From assembly GCF_040361335.1 (NCBI RefSeq), contig NZ_APNM01000016.1, positions 14,333-78,332 on the forward strand: a stretch of 64,000 bases of DNA, read 5' to 3'. Both the position numbers and the translations under genes were made by a program. Shown here in pieces: positions 1 through 8,381 of the stretch (positions are counted from its first letter, which is position 1; each line of letters starts with the position of its first letter). The notes beneath the pieces were generated by a model, which saw only the letters and a program-made list of their open reading frames with translations, was not told the DNA's origin and searched no databases. This DNA is from APNM01 sp040361335. Its GTDB lineage: Bacteria > Pseudomonadota > Gammaproteobacteria > Nevskiales > Salinisphaeraceae.

Positions 1-2
1 TT

Positions 3-92
3 CTCAAAGAGTGCGAGTGGCGTTTTGACAACCCCAGCCCAAGAACGCAGTTAAGGCAACTGAGACAATGGGTCAGGGCTAATAGGAGCTAA
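3..92 (+). mobile_element. C-terminal end of an IS1595-type transposase (partial)
   Basis: The first frame open from base 3 reads LKECEWRFDN and ends WVRANRS before a TAA stop. The LKECEWRF tail is typical of the C-terminus of IS1595-family DDE transposases. Only about 29 residues lie in the window. Just downstream, bases 76-102 contain a purine-rich block ending in CAGCCCCC that could be the terminal inverted repeat. The family call rests on the short tail alone. Confidence 0.55.
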
Positions 93-1138
93 GACAGCCC
101 CCTTTTAATAGTACGACTCTCGGAGCAATAGGCCTGCGGCCGTTCGCGGATGCCGCGTCCCGGCAGCCGGTCGCGGTCGTGGGGCCGCGCCAGATCGAGG
201 ATCGGGCCCTGCGGCACGATCCGCGTGGGGTTGATGTTGCCGTGGCTCACGTAATAGTGGCGCTGGATGTGGTCGAAGTCCACGGTGTCGCCGATGCCGG
301 GCCACTGATACAACTCGCGCAGGTAGTTGGACAGGCTGGGATAGTCCTCGATGCGGCGCAGGTTGCACTTGAAGTGGCCGTGGTAGACCGCGTCGAAGCG
401 GATCAGGGTGGTGAACAGCCGGATATCCGCCTCGGTGAGAACCTCGCCGGCGAGATAGCGCTGCTTTGACAGCCGCGCTTCCATGCGGTCCAGCGCTTCG
501 AATAATGCCAGCACGTGCTTATCGTAGACTTTCTGCGCGGTGGCGAAGCCGGCCTTGTAGACGCCGTTGTTGATGTGGTCGTAGACATCGGCGTTGACCG
601 CGTCGATTTCCTCGCGCAGGTCGTCGGGATAGAAATCCAGCCGGTTGCCGGTGATGTCATCAAACGCGGAATTGAACATCCGCACCAGATCGGCGGATTC
701 GTTATTGACCAGCTTGCGCCATTGTTTGTCCCACAGCGCCGGCACCGTGACCCGGCCGGTGTAGTGCGGATCGTGCAGGGTATAGAGTTGGTGGTGATAA
801 TCCACGCCGTTGACCGCGTCGCCGCTGGCGCCTTCATCCACGTTATAGCTCCAGCCCTGCTCCAGCATCAGCGGACTGGTGTGCGACACGCCGATCATGT
901 TCTCCAGGCCCTTGAGCCGGCGCATGATCAAGGTGCGGTTGGCCCAGGGGCAGGCCAGAGACACGTACAGGTGGTAACGGCCAGCCGCGGCGGGCAGGCC
1001 CGGTTGGCCTTGCGGGCCGGGGCCGCCGTCGGCGGTCACCCAGTCGCGGATACGGGCGGATTCGCGCACGAACTCGCCGCCGTGCTTTTTGGTGTCGTAC
1101 CACTGGTCGCGCCATTCGCCGTCGATCAACAGGCCCAT
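89..1138 (-). CDS. yqjG: Glutathionyl-hydroquinone reductase (Xi-class GST, YqjG/ECM4-like)
   Basis: Cytosolic enzyme that reduces glutathionyl-hydroquinones to hydroquinones with glutathione. The N-terminal thioredoxin-fold domain carries the active-site CPWA motif with Cys63, the position used in E. coli YqjG. The all-alpha GST C-domain follows and includes LTEADIRLFTTLIRFD. The ATG start has a good GGAGGA ribosome site. The last residues (about IRERPQAYCSES onward) look unlike the family and read into the end of the neighbouring IS element, so the natural C-terminus was probably replaced. It lies beside a LysR regulator, pirin and WrbA, a quinone/electrophile-stress set, and carries a 13-bp motif upstream that is repeated in the lysR-pirin spacer. 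Confidence 0.93.
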   Translation of the reverse strand: MGLLIDGEWRDQWYDTKKHGGEFVRESARIRDWVTADGGPGPQGQPGLPAAAGRYHLYVSLACPWANRTLIMRRLKGLENMIGVSHTSPLMLEQGWSYNVDEGASGDAVNGVDYHHQLYTLHDPHYTGRVTVPALWDKQWRKLVNNESADLVRMFNSAFDDITGNRLDFYPDDLREEIDAVNADVYDHINNGVYKAGFATAQKVYDKHVLALFEALDRMEARLSKQRYLAGEVLTEADIRLFTTLIRFDAVYHGHFKCNLRRIEDYPSLSNYLRELYQWPGIGDTVDFDHIQRHYYVSHGNINPTRIVPQGPILDLARPHDRDRLPGRGIRERPQAYCSESRTIKRGLS

Positions 1139-1172
1139 GCCGCTGTCCTCCTAATACGGAAACCTACCGCCA

Positions 1173-1185
1173 GAGTAAAACGAAA
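1173..1185 (-). promoter_or_regulatory. 13-bp motif TTTCGTTTTACTC upstream of the GST gene
   Basis: On the minus strand this reads TTTCGTTTTACTC, 35-47 nt upstream of the GST start codon. An identical 13-mer lies at 2120-2132 on the plus strand between lysR and pirin. A related TTCGTTTTTATCGAAA occurs at 1221-1236, at the 3' end of lysR. The repetition next to a LysR gene suggests its binding sites; that assignment is inference. Confidence 0.5.
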
Positions 1186-1214
1186 CGATCGACTGTAAAC
1201 GCAAAATATCGGCG

Positions 1215-2120
1215 TTATCGTTCGTTTTTATCGAAATCCTGGTCGGCAACCGCGCCCTGCAAGGCTTGCGCCAGCGCCCTTGTCGCCGGTCCGGCGCGGT
1301 CACGGTCGCTGAAAATCAACTGCAGCGGCACCAGTCGGCTGCCGCTGGCGCCCAGCGGCAGGGGTTTCAGCCTGCCGGCGTCCAGCGCGTCGCGGATCCG
1401 GCTCTCGGGAAACCAGGCAAAGCCCAGTCCGCGCTCGAGCATATCCCGGGAGGTGGCCAGGTGGCTGAGTGTCCAGCGTCGCTCGGCCTTGAGCCAACCG
1501 GCATCCATCGACTGGCGCAGGGCGGAGTCGCGCACCACCAGTTGCCGGTGCTGCTCCAGGTCGCGCAGGTCCAGCGGCCGATTCAGGCGGTGTAGCGGGT
1601 GCGCGGGATGGGCCACGGCGATAAAGCGCAGCGTGGTCAACGGTTCGCCGAGAAAACCCTGCGCCGCCAGTCCGGACACCGCCAGCGCCACGCGCCCTTC
1701 GTTAAGCAATTCCACCGCTCCGTTGAGCACGGTTTCATGCAATTGCACCCGCACCAGCGGGTAGCCATTGGCGAAGGTGTCCAGCGCATACGCCAGCGCC
1801 TCCGGCGGGAAGCTCTGATCCACCGCCAGCGCGACCTCGCTTTCCTGCCCCCGGACCAGGCTGTCCGCGACATCCTCCAGCGCATCGGCGGTCTCGATCA
1901 ATTGCCGGGCGCGGCGCAACAACAACGCGCCGGCGTCGGTCAGGCGCACCTGCCGCCCGGCCCGCTCAAACACGGTCACGCCGAGCTGGGACTCCAGCTG
2001 GTGCACCGCGTGGTTGAGGGTGGACGCGCTCTTGTGGATCGCCGCCGCCGCGCGCGCGAAGCCGCCATGATCAACGACCGCTGCCAGCATCCGCCATTGT
2101 GCCAGGGTGACCCGCGACAT
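1215..2120 (-). CDS. LysR-family transcriptional regulator (YhaJ-like)
   Basis: A 301-residue protein with an N-terminal winged helix-turn-helix (residues about 4-63, with FARAAAAIHKSASTLNHAV as the recognition region) and a substrate-binding effector domain of the LysR type. It is divergent from the pirin gene and convergent in orientation with the GST gene downstream, like the E. coli yhaJ/yhaK neighbourhood in which YhaJ responds to aromatic or quinone-like compounds. The effector is unknown here. The shared 13-bp motifs in the flanking promoters make it the likely local regulator of both the GST and the pirin-wrbA unit. Confidence 0.92.
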   Translation of the reverse strand: MSRVTLAQWRMLAAVVDHGGFARAAAAIHKSASTLNHAVHQLESQLGVTVFERAGRQVRLTDAGALLLRRARQLIETADALEDVADSLVRGQESEVALAVDQSFPPEALAYALDTFANGYPLVRVQLHETVLNGAVELLNEGRVALAVSGLAAQGFLGEPLTTLRFIAVAHPAHPLHRLNRPLDLRDLEQHRQLVVRDSALRQSMDAGWLKAERRWTLSHLATSRDMLERGLGFAWFPESRIRDALDAGRLKPLPLGASGSRLVPLQLIFSDRDRAGPATRALAQALQGAVADQDFDKNER

Positions 2121-2170
2121 TTCGTTTTACTCGAAAGATAAATCCAAAATTATGCGTTTTTCTTTCGAAA
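2120..2170. promoter_or_regulatory. lysR-pirin divergent control region with TTTCG/CGAAA palindromes
   Basis: The spacer is AT-rich against a GC-rich background. It holds TTTCG-N7-CGAAA at 2120-2136, which contains the 13-mer shared with the GST promoter, and a perfect TTTCGAAA at 2163-2170. Divergent LysR promoters usually carry such interrupted dyads. No transcription start can be assigned from sequence alone. Confidence 0.5.
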
Positions 2171-2218
2171 TAATAACCCTAAACTATCGGCAATGCGACA
2201 CAACCCGTGGAGGATCGC

Positions 2219-3055
2219 ATGCGCGAACGACAGATCGAACGGCGGCTGCACAGCCACCCCAGCCAGGATGGCGACGGGGTCAGGATTTCCCGCATTCATG
2301 ATTTCGGCGGCGGGCTGGACCCGTTTCTGATGCTCGACGAGCTGGGCGCCGAACGCCCTGAAGACATCGGCGGCGGCTTCCCGCCGCACCCGCACCGCGG
2401 CATCCAGACCCTGACCTATGTGCTGCGCGGCGGCCTGACCCACTCAGATCATCTGGGTCACAGCAGCAGCATCGGCGCGGGTGAGGCGCAGTGGATGCAC
2501 ACGGGCCGCGGCATCGTGCATTCGGAGATGCCGCTGACCGGGGGCGACGGCCTGCACGCCTTCCAGCTCTGGCTGAACCTGGCGGCCGCCGACAAGCTCA
2601 GCGCCGCAGCCTACCGCAACGTGGCCGCCGCCGAGATGCCGCGCATCCGCGTCCCGGCGGGTGAGTTGATCGCCCTGGGCGGCGACTGGCGGCTGCACGG
2701 CGAGCAGGTGACCGGGCCGCTCGATGCCCTGGCTGGGGACGCGGCGGTGGCGCATCTGCGTCTGTCCGGCGGCGCGGTGACGCTCGATCAGGCCGCGCCG
2801 ACACTGCTTGTCCATGTGTTCGCGGGCCGGTTGCAAGTCGGCGATCAGGTGCTGGGCCGGGGTGAGCTGGCGCGTCTGGGCTCGGGCACGCGACTGCGGC
2901 TCGCGGCCGATGCGGATAGCGAGGCCCTGTTGCTGGCGGGCACACCGCACGGCGAACCCATCGCCCACTACGGTCCCTTCGTGATGAACACGCGCGAGGA
3001 AATCGAGCAGACTCTGCGCGAGTATCGTGACGGCGTGCTCACCCAAGAAGCCTGA
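2219..3055 (+). CDS. Pirin family protein (possible quercetin 2,3-dioxygenase)
   Basis: A bicupin of 278 residues. The N-terminal cupin has PHPHRGIQTLTYVLRGG followed by HTGRGIVHSEMP, which supply the metal ligands of pirins (two His in PHPHRG, then His and Glu in HSE). I chose ATG 2219 over GTG 2207 because GGAGG sits five bases upstream of the ATG and overlaps the GTG. Some bacterial pirins degrade quercetin or act as redox-sensing regulators; the substrate here is not known. The next gene, wrbA, follows within about 30 nt, so the two are probably co-transcribed. Confidence 0.92.
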   Translation: MRERQIERRLHSHPSQDGDGVRISRIHDFGGGLDPFLMLDELGAERPEDIGGGFPPHPHRGIQTLTYVLRGGLTHSDHLGHSSSIGAGEAQWMHTGRGIVHSEMPLTGGDGLHAFQLWLNLAAADKLSAAAYRNVAAAEMPRIRVPAGELIALGGDWRLHGEQVTGPLDALAGDAAVAHLRLSGGAVTLDQAAPTLLVHVFAGRLQVGDQVLGRGELARLGSGTRLRLAADADSEALLLAGTPHGEPIAHYGPFVMNTREEIEQTLREYRDGVLTQEA

Positions 3056-3086
3056 TCTTTTTCACAACAGCAAAGGAGTCAATGAC

Positions 3087-3686
3087 ATGACCAAACTACT
3101 GGTGCTCTACTATTCCATGTACGGCCATATCGAAACCCTGGCCAATACCGTCGCCGAAGGCGCCCGCCAGGTCGAGGGCGTCGACGTGACCGTCAAGCGC
3201 GTGCCCGAGACCATGGACGCGGACGCCTTCGCGGGCGCCGGCGGCAAGACGGATCAGGCCGCGGCAATCGCCTCGCCGCAGGAGCTGGCCGATTACGACG
3301 CCATCGTGATCGGCACGCCGACCCGCTTCGGCAACATGGCCGGGCAGATGCGCACCTTCTTCGACCAGACCGGCGGCCTGTGGGCCAAGGGCTCGCTGTT
3401 CGGCAAGGTCGCCAGCGTGTTCACCTCCACTGGCACCGGCGGCGGCGAGGAAATGACCATCACCTCGGTATGGACCACGCTCGCGCACCACGGCATGGTG
3501 CTGGTGCCGATCGGCTACGGTACGCCGGAGTTGTTCGACATCAGCCAGGTCGGCGGCGGCACGCCGTATGGCGCCTCGACCATCGCCGGCGGCGACGGGT
3601 CGCGCCAGCCGTACGCACGCGAGCTGACCATCGCCCGTTTCCAGGGCGAGCATGTCGCCCGCGTGGCGGCGCAGCTCGGGGGGTGA
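3087..3686 (+). CDS. wrbA: NAD(P)H:quinone oxidoreductase WrbA
   Basis: Flavodoxin-fold FMN enzyme of 199 residues that carries out two-electron reduction of quinones, avoiding semiquinone radicals. Visible are the phosphate-binding loop YYSMYGHIETLA, the GTPTRFGNMAGQM segment and STGTGGGEE, all characteristic of WrbA. The ATG at 3087 has an AAGGAG site eight bases upstream; a longer frame begins inside the pirin gene and is not needed. Together with the hydroquinone reductase and pirin it forms a quinone-detoxification module. Confidence 0.95.
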   Translation: MTKLLVLYYSMYGHIETLANTVAEGARQVEGVDVTVKRVPETMDADAFAGAGGKTDQAAAIASPQELADYDAIVIGTPTRFGNMAGQMRTFFDQTGGLWAKGSLFGKVASVFTSTGTGGGEEMTITSVWTTLAHHGMVLVPIGYGTPELFDISQVGGGTPYGASTIAGGDGSRQPYARELTIARFQGEHVARVAAQLGG

Positions 3687-4009
3687 CCTGGTGAGCCCGG
3701 TCCCGCGGACAGCGATAGGCTGTTTACGCCGCTTGATGGGCCTGCGGGGACCGGGTCGGGCGCGTTCCGCATCCAGGGGTTGAGCGCCGAGCGATGGTCG
3801 CCCGACTCATAACGTTCCAGGCCCTGACGCAGCTTGTCCTCGTGCCCGGCCAGATAGACGAGCAGCATGCGCACGCGTTCGTTATGCGCCTGCTTGGCCA
3901 GCTTGCGGTATTCATCCGCCAACTCGTCGTGGTACTCGATGACGTGATCGAGGGCATCCCGGACCTGTTCGAAGCGCATGGAGTTGTCCGCCGCTTTTGC
4001 CGTTGTCAT
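3515..4009 (-). CDS. Small helical protein of unknown function, probably 3'-truncated
   Basis: The first 90 or so residues (to about base 3735) form charged amphipathic helices with FEQVRDALDHVIEYHDE and RVRMLLVYLAGHEDKLR, resembling small ferritin-like or hemerythrin-like helical proteins of sulfur-oxidising gammaproteobacteria. The start has AGGAGG upstream. Beyond that the frame turns into Ser/Pro/Gly-rich low-quality protein and runs antisense into the 3' end of wrbA. I infer that the true 3' end was lost and the frame reads on. No function can be assigned. Confidence 0.5.
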   Translation of the reverse strand: MTTAKAADNSMRFEQVRDALDHVIEYHDELADEYRKLAKQAHNERVRMLLVYLAGHEDKLRQGLERYESGDHRSALNPWMRNAPDPVPAGPSSGVNSLSLSAGPGSPGHPPSCAATRATCSPWKRAMVSSRAYGWRDPSPPAMVEAPYGVPPPTWLMSNNSGVP

Positions 4010-4046
4010 GGCGGGCAGCCTCCTGATCGCCCGGCAAAGTGCTGGT

Positions 4047-4286
4047 CTACTCGCCGCCAGCTTCGCCGCTTTCCCTGGCTGCGGTAGATCTCAGGGCCGG
4101 CCACTCGGCGAACGCGACCACATAAAGAACCACGAGGTTCACCAGCGGGATGAATATCAGCAGGCTGAGCCAGCCGGAAAAGCCGGCCCGGGAGAAGATC
4201 TTCCAGAACGGCGGCAGGATCACGGCAATCCACAGCAGCATGAACAGCCAGTGGCCGGAGCCGAAGCTCATGTAGTGATCGTACAT
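4047..4286 (-). CDS. Small two-helix membrane protein
   Basis: A 79-residue protein starting MYDHYMSFGSGHW with two hydrophobic segments (about residues 11-25 and 33-54) and a charged, Glu-rich tail. The start at 4286 is preferred over the longer frame because AAGGAG lies just upstream of this ATG. No family is recognised with confidence. It stands between two decaying genes and may be a solitary transcription unit. Confidence 0.7.
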   Translation of the reverse strand: MYDHYMSFGSGHWLFMLLWIAVILPPFWKIFSRAGFSGWLSLLIFIPLVNLVVLYVVAFAEWPALRSTAARESGEAGGE

Positions 4287-4397
4287 TGTCTTCTCCTTTG
4301 GTTTGGGTTGCATGTTTAGATATCGAGGCGATGCCGATGGGGCGGCTTCGCTTTCGTTCCGGGGGCCATTGCGAAAAATTCGCGGCCATGCCCGCGT

Positions 4398-4703
4398 TCA
4401 GCCCTTGCAGTCGATAATCTCGCCGGGCCCGGCCAGATGGACCCACACGGTATCGGCGTCCACGCCCTTGAGCGACTCGTCGACCACCATGGGCGTGAAC
4501 GCGGCAGCCAGGTCGGGGTCGGTGCGCCGGGCATGCTGGAATACCGGGTCGGTGGCGACGATGCCATCCGGTGGCGCCAGCTTGAGAATGCGCGCCGCCA
4601 CGTTGATGCTCGGGCCGATGAATGACAGCGAACGCCGGAACCGGATACCGATATGGCCGATTACCAGCGGTCCGCTGGCCAGTGCCAGGCGTGCCGGGGG
4701 CAT
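4398..4703 (-). pseudogene. Fragment of a class III adenylate/guanylate cyclase
   Basis: About 100 residues align by eye with the C-terminal half of the class III cyclase catalytic domain: GHIGI, then FIGPSINVAARILKLA (the GxxxNxAARI substrate-binding region), then a family-like end. The metal-binding aspartates of the first half, and any sensor or membrane domains, are absent. The frame opens only just upstream, so this is a 5'-truncated remnant in a patch of decaying genes. Confidence 0.7.
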
Positions 4704-4719
4704 GATGGTGCACGCGAGG

Positions 4720-5041
4720 TTAGAAAAACCGTCCCAGCACGATCTTTACATGATCGTCGTCTCGAACGCCAAACACCGGGTCGGTGACCGGGATTTGCGA
4801 GAACAGGCACCCGACCAGGGACAGGCGCATGGCGGTGCCGATGCGGCGGCTGACCTCCAGGCTGGCGAATACCGCATCGGTCTCCAGGTCGAGAATGGCG
4901 CCGGCCAGGATCTGCGGGCCCTGGACATCGTTGGGGGGTGATCCGCGTGCCCAGGAACAGATCGTCCTGGATAGCCGCGGTGACCGGTGTCGTGACCGCC
5001 ATCGAGAGGGCGGCCAGCACACGACCCAGGCGGACCGGCAT
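4720..5041 (-). pseudogene. Frameshifted, internally deleted outer-membrane protein of the MMPL/LolA-like operon
   Basis: One frame gives a signal peptide (MPVRLGRVLAALSMAV...) and then DLFLGTRIT. A second frame continues TPNDVQGPQILAGAILDLE and ends in a beta-barrel-like KIVLGRFF. Removing one C from the six-C run (bases 4933-4938, G on the plus strand) joins the two frames exactly. Even when joined the product is only about 125 residues, while outer-membrane partners of such operons are usually several hundred, so the centre also appears deleted. It directly follows the LolA-like gene. Confidence 0.65.
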
Positions 5042-5856
5042 CAGCGCGCGCGCTTGAGGGCATTGCGATCGAAGTCCCGCTCGGTATAGCCGTTGCGGAA
5101 GCGGTAGTTCCGCCAGTGCAGGACCGTGGACTTGCCGGTCTGGTGGTTATCCATGACCATCGTGTGCGGATACCAGTATTCCTCCAGATAGCGTTCGTAG
5201 TCATCCACGGTCAGCGTCTTGAGCAGGGCGTTCTTGCGGTCGTAGAACGTGACCTTCCACAACCGGTACTGGTCTTTGCCGATCCAGGCGACCTGGCGGG
5301 TATAGCCGGAATTCTCGTAGGCCGGGCGCCGCTCGACCTTCCAGGCGGCCACGCCGTCGACGCTGGCGTCGCCGAGGTAGCGGTAGTCGGTGTATTTTTC
5401 CACCTCTTGGGAGGACAGGTCCTCGTAGGCGAATTCGCTGCCCATGAAGGGGCCGGACTTGTTGTTGGAGGCGATCCGCTTGACCCGCTTGAGCGCGGGC
5501 AGATACAGCCACTGGTCGTCCGGCCGGGTGGCGTAGCTGTGGGTGAGCAGGGCGGTGCCCTCGACATCCTTGGGCTCCTTGAACACGATCAGGCTCCAGT
5601 CGCCGGCCGGCCGTTCCAGAGTGCGGATGCGCATGCGGCGGGTGGCCTCGCGGCCGCTGGGGTCGCGCAGGGTCATCTCCAGCTCGGCGCGGTAGTCGCC
5701 GAAGCCGCTGCGGCGGGCCTCGGCGGCCTCGACGATGGCCCGGCCCTTGGCGCCGGGCTGGTCGGCGTTCTCGATCGCCTGGCTCGGGGCCGCCAGGGCG
5801 GCCGTCGGTCCCAGCAGGCCGGCGGCGAGGACAGCGGTGAACAGGTGTCGATTCAT
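5041..5856 (-). CDS. Outer membrane lipoprotein-sorting protein, LolA-like
   Basis: A 271-residue periplasmic protein with a clear signal peptide ending ALAA. The mature part has the family features DWSLIVFKEPKDVEGTALL, a basic KRVKRIASNNKSGPFMGS region and YWYPHTMVMDN. These proteins carry a LolA-type half-barrel that binds lipid-like ligands and are almost always encoded with an MMPL exporter. Here the ATG overlaps the exporter stop (ATGA), indicating translational coupling. The pair probably moves a hydrophobic or lipid cargo toward the outer membrane; the cargo is unknown. Confidence 0.9.
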   Translation of the reverse strand: MNRHLFTAVLAAGLLGPTAALAAPSQAIENADQPGAKGRAIVEAAEARRSGFGDYRAELEMTLRDPSGREATRRMRIRTLERPAGDWSLIVFKEPKDVEGTALLTHSYATRPDDQWLYLPALKRVKRIASNNKSGPFMGSEFAYEDLSSQEVEKYTDYRYLGDASVDGVAAWKVERRPAYENSGYTRQVAWIGKDQYRLWKVTFYDRKNALLKTLTVDDYERYLEEYWYPHTMVMDNHQTGKSTVLHWRNYRFRNGYTERDFDRNALKRAR

Positions 5857-8282
5857 GGCGGGCTCCGTGGGTTGCGATGAAGGGCGGCAGCGCCCGAGGC
5901 AGGGTCTGTCTGTGCCCGCGGCTTGTCGCCGGCACGCGCCGGCGTTGTACGATCGCCGCGTTTGCCCAGGGCCATCAGGATGGGCGGCAGCAGGAAAAAA
6001 TCCAGGATCAGCGCGAAGGCCAGCGCGATCGAGGTCAGCAGCCCCATGTTCGAGTTGAGCCGGAAGTCCGAGAGATAGAGCACCATAAAGCCCAGCACCA
6101 GCACCACGGTGGTGATCAGCAGGGCGTTGCCGGTGTGGGCGAACATGTAGACGATGGCATCGGCCGGCGCCAGATCGTGCTCGCGGCGCGCGCGCCGGTA
6201 CTTGCTCAGGATATGCACGGTGTCGTCGACGATCAGGCCCATGGTGGTGGCCGCGATCACCGACACGATCAGGCCGATCTCGCCCACCAGCAGCGCCCAC
6301 AGGCCGAGGGCGAGCAGCGCCGGCAGGAAGTTGGGAATCAGGCTGATCAGGCCCAGCCGCAGGCTGCGCAGGGCGATCACCAGGGTGGCCGCGATCAGCA
6401 GGAAGGCGAGCGCGGTGCCGACCAGCATGGCGCGGATGTTACGCGCGGTCAGGTGGGTGAACAGCATCATCGTGCCGGTGGCCTGGGTGTGCATATAGGT
6501 CGGCAGGTTGTCACGCAGCCACTGCTCCGAACGGTGTGCAAGGGTCTCGATGCGATTGGACGAAACCCGGTCCAGGGTAACCGTCACCCGCGAGGCCGAC
6601 TTGTCGAAGTTGATCTGACTGGTGAGATCGCGCCCGGCCGGCAGGCTCAGCTCGTAGAGCAGCAGGTATTGCGCCGCCAGCGCCGGGTCCCGCGGCAGCC
6701 GGTACCAGTCCGGCTGGTCGCCGTGCATGGCCCGGTTGAGCCGCTTCATGACCTGGCCGAATTGATCCACGTGCACCACGTCCGGCTGGGTCTGCAGCCA
6801 GGCGGCGAAGCGGCTCAGATGCCGCAGGTATTCCGGGTCGCTGATGCCGTTCTCGCCGGCGGCGGGCACCGAGTATTCCAGCGTGTAAGGGCCGGTCAGG
6901 TTGTCGGTGATGAAGTCGGTGGCTTGGCGGAACGGCAGGTCGGCATCGAACCATGCCAAAAACTGGTCGTCGATCTCCAGCCGCGGGATCAAGGCGAGCA
7001 GCACCAGCGACAAGACCAGGCTGGCGGTGAACGCCAGCCGCGCCCGGCGCACCACGAACTGCCCGAAACGGGTCATCATGCCGCGCCCGGCCCCGACCCG
7101 CGTGCGCGGGTGCAGGGGCAGGAGTACGATCATGGCCGGCAGCAGGGTCATGGCGTAGACCCAGGCCGCCGAGATGCCGATGGCGGTGATATTGCCCAGC
7201 TCGCGGAACGGCGGCGTATCCGAGAAGTTGAGGCTGACAAACCCGATCACGGTGGTCAGGGTGGTCAAGAACACCGGCTGGGCGTTGAGCCGCAGGCTCT
7301 CGACCAGGGCGTCGCGCTTGCTGCGGCCGGCGTGCATCTCGTCGAAGACGCTCACCAGGATATGCACGCTGTCGGCCACCGCCAGCGTCAGGATGATGGT
7401 GGGCGCCATGGCCGACGAGGCGTTGATCTGCATCCCCAGCCACCCGGCCACGCCCAGGGCGGTGGCGGCCGACAGCCCGATCATCGCCAGCGTGACCAGG
7501 GCGGCGGTCAGCGAGCGCAGCAACACCAGCATGCAGAGCGCCATGAGCGCGAGCATGATGGGTGTGAGCGTGGCCAGGTCGGCCTTGCTCAGCGCCACCT
7601 CGGTATAGCTGAAGGCGGCCACGCCGCTGACCGCGATCCGCGCCTGCGGATATTCGGCCCGGTAACGCTCGGCCAGCGCGTAGGCGGCCTCGACGGCCTG
7701 CGGCAGGTGATCGGTGTGGTCCTCGCCGGAAAACTTCAGGGTGACGAACACGCCCGCGGTGCTGGCGTCCTCGGACAACAGCCGTCCCACCAGGGCCGGT
7801 TCGGCCAGGGCGCGCGCCTTGATCCGCTCGGCCTGCGCCTGGGTCAGCGCGGCCGGATCGGGCACCAGATCGGCGACGACCACGTCGTCGCCCTGCGCGG
7901 AGATATGCTGAAAGTTGCTCGGCGAATCGACCCGCGTGGCATAGGGGATTTGCCAGGCGGCCTCGGTCAGCTCGTGCAGCAGGCCGAGCATGCGCGGGGT
8001 GAATAATTCGCCGTCCCTGGGGCGCACCGCGATGACCAGGTTGTCGGAGGTGGTATAGGCGGACTCGAACCGCTGGAAGGCCTGCAGGTCCGGGTTGTCC
8101 GCGCCGAAATAGACCCGGTAGTCCGCCGAGAAGCTCAGATACTGGACGCCCCAGGCCGCCGCGAGCGCGGCCGACACGGCTACCAGCAGCACCCGCCAGG
8201 GCCGGGCGGTCAGCCAGCGGCCATAGGCCGGAATCGGTCCATTGCCCTGCAAGCCACCGGCTGAATATGCCTCCTTTCCCAT
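5853..8282 (-). CDS. MMPL/RND-family exporter (HAE3 type)
   Basis: An 809-residue inner-membrane protein with two repeats, each with one N-terminal transmembrane helix, a large periplasmic domain (starting FSADYRVYFGADNPDL) and a five-helix bundle. GLIVDDTVHILSKYRRARRE in the second half and VADSVHILVSVFDEM in the first are the typical RND helix-4 segments with the proton-relay Asp. The ATG at 8282 has GGGAGAG upstream; a TTG ten codons earlier is possible. It is coupled by ATGA to the LolA-like protein. No adaptor or TolC is adjacent, consistent with HAE3 lipid exporters rather than drug pumps. Confidence 0.92.
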   Translation of the reverse strand: MGKEAYSAGGLQGNGPIPAYGRWLTARPWRVLLVAVSAALAAAWGVQYLSFSADYRVYFGADNPDLQAFQRFESAYTTSDNLVIAVRPRDGELFTPRMLGLLHELTEAAWQIPYATRVDSPSNFQHISAQGDDVVVADLVPDPAALTQAQAERIKARALAEPALVGRLLSEDASTAGVFVTLKFSGEDHTDHLPQAVEAAYALAERYRAEYPQARIAVSGVAAFSYTEVALSKADLATLTPIMLALMALCMLVLLRSLTAALVTLAMIGLSAATALGVAGWLGMQINASSAMAPTIILTLAVADSVHILVSVFDEMHAGRSKRDALVESLRLNAQPVFLTTLTTVIGFVSLNFSDTPPFRELGNITAIGISAAWVYAMTLLPAMIVLLPLHPRTRVGAGRGMMTRFGQFVVRRARLAFTASLVLSLVLLALIPRLEIDDQFLAWFDADLPFRQATDFITDNLTGPYTLEYSVPAAGENGISDPEYLRHLSRFAAWLQTQPDVVHVDQFGQVMKRLNRAMHGDQPDWYRLPRDPALAAQYLLLYELSLPAGRDLTSQINFDKSASRVTVTLDRVSSNRIETLAHRSEQWLRDNLPTYMHTQATGTMMLFTHLTARNIRAMLVGTALAFLLIAATLVIALRSLRLGLISLIPNFLPALLALGLWALLVGEIGLIVSVIAATTMGLIVDDTVHILSKYRRARREHDLAPADAIVYMFAHTGNALLITTVVLVLGFMVLYLSDFRLNSNMGLLTSIALAFALILDFFLLPPILMALGKRGDRTTPARAGDKPRAQTDPASGAAALHRNPRSPP

Positions 8283-8381
8283 TCGTGTCGTCTCTCCCTG
8301 CGGCAAGTCCAAGTCTAAACCCTGGTGTTAAGTACGGAGTCAAGGGCATGCAGCGCGGTGAATCGGGCGCGCCGCCGGGGG

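Noticed and set aside
5877..8006. Long plus-strand open frame opposite the MMPL exporter (709 codons)
   Set aside because: It is antisense to a clear RND protein and is Gln/Gly/His/Arg-rich, as expected from a shadow frame in GC-rich DNA.
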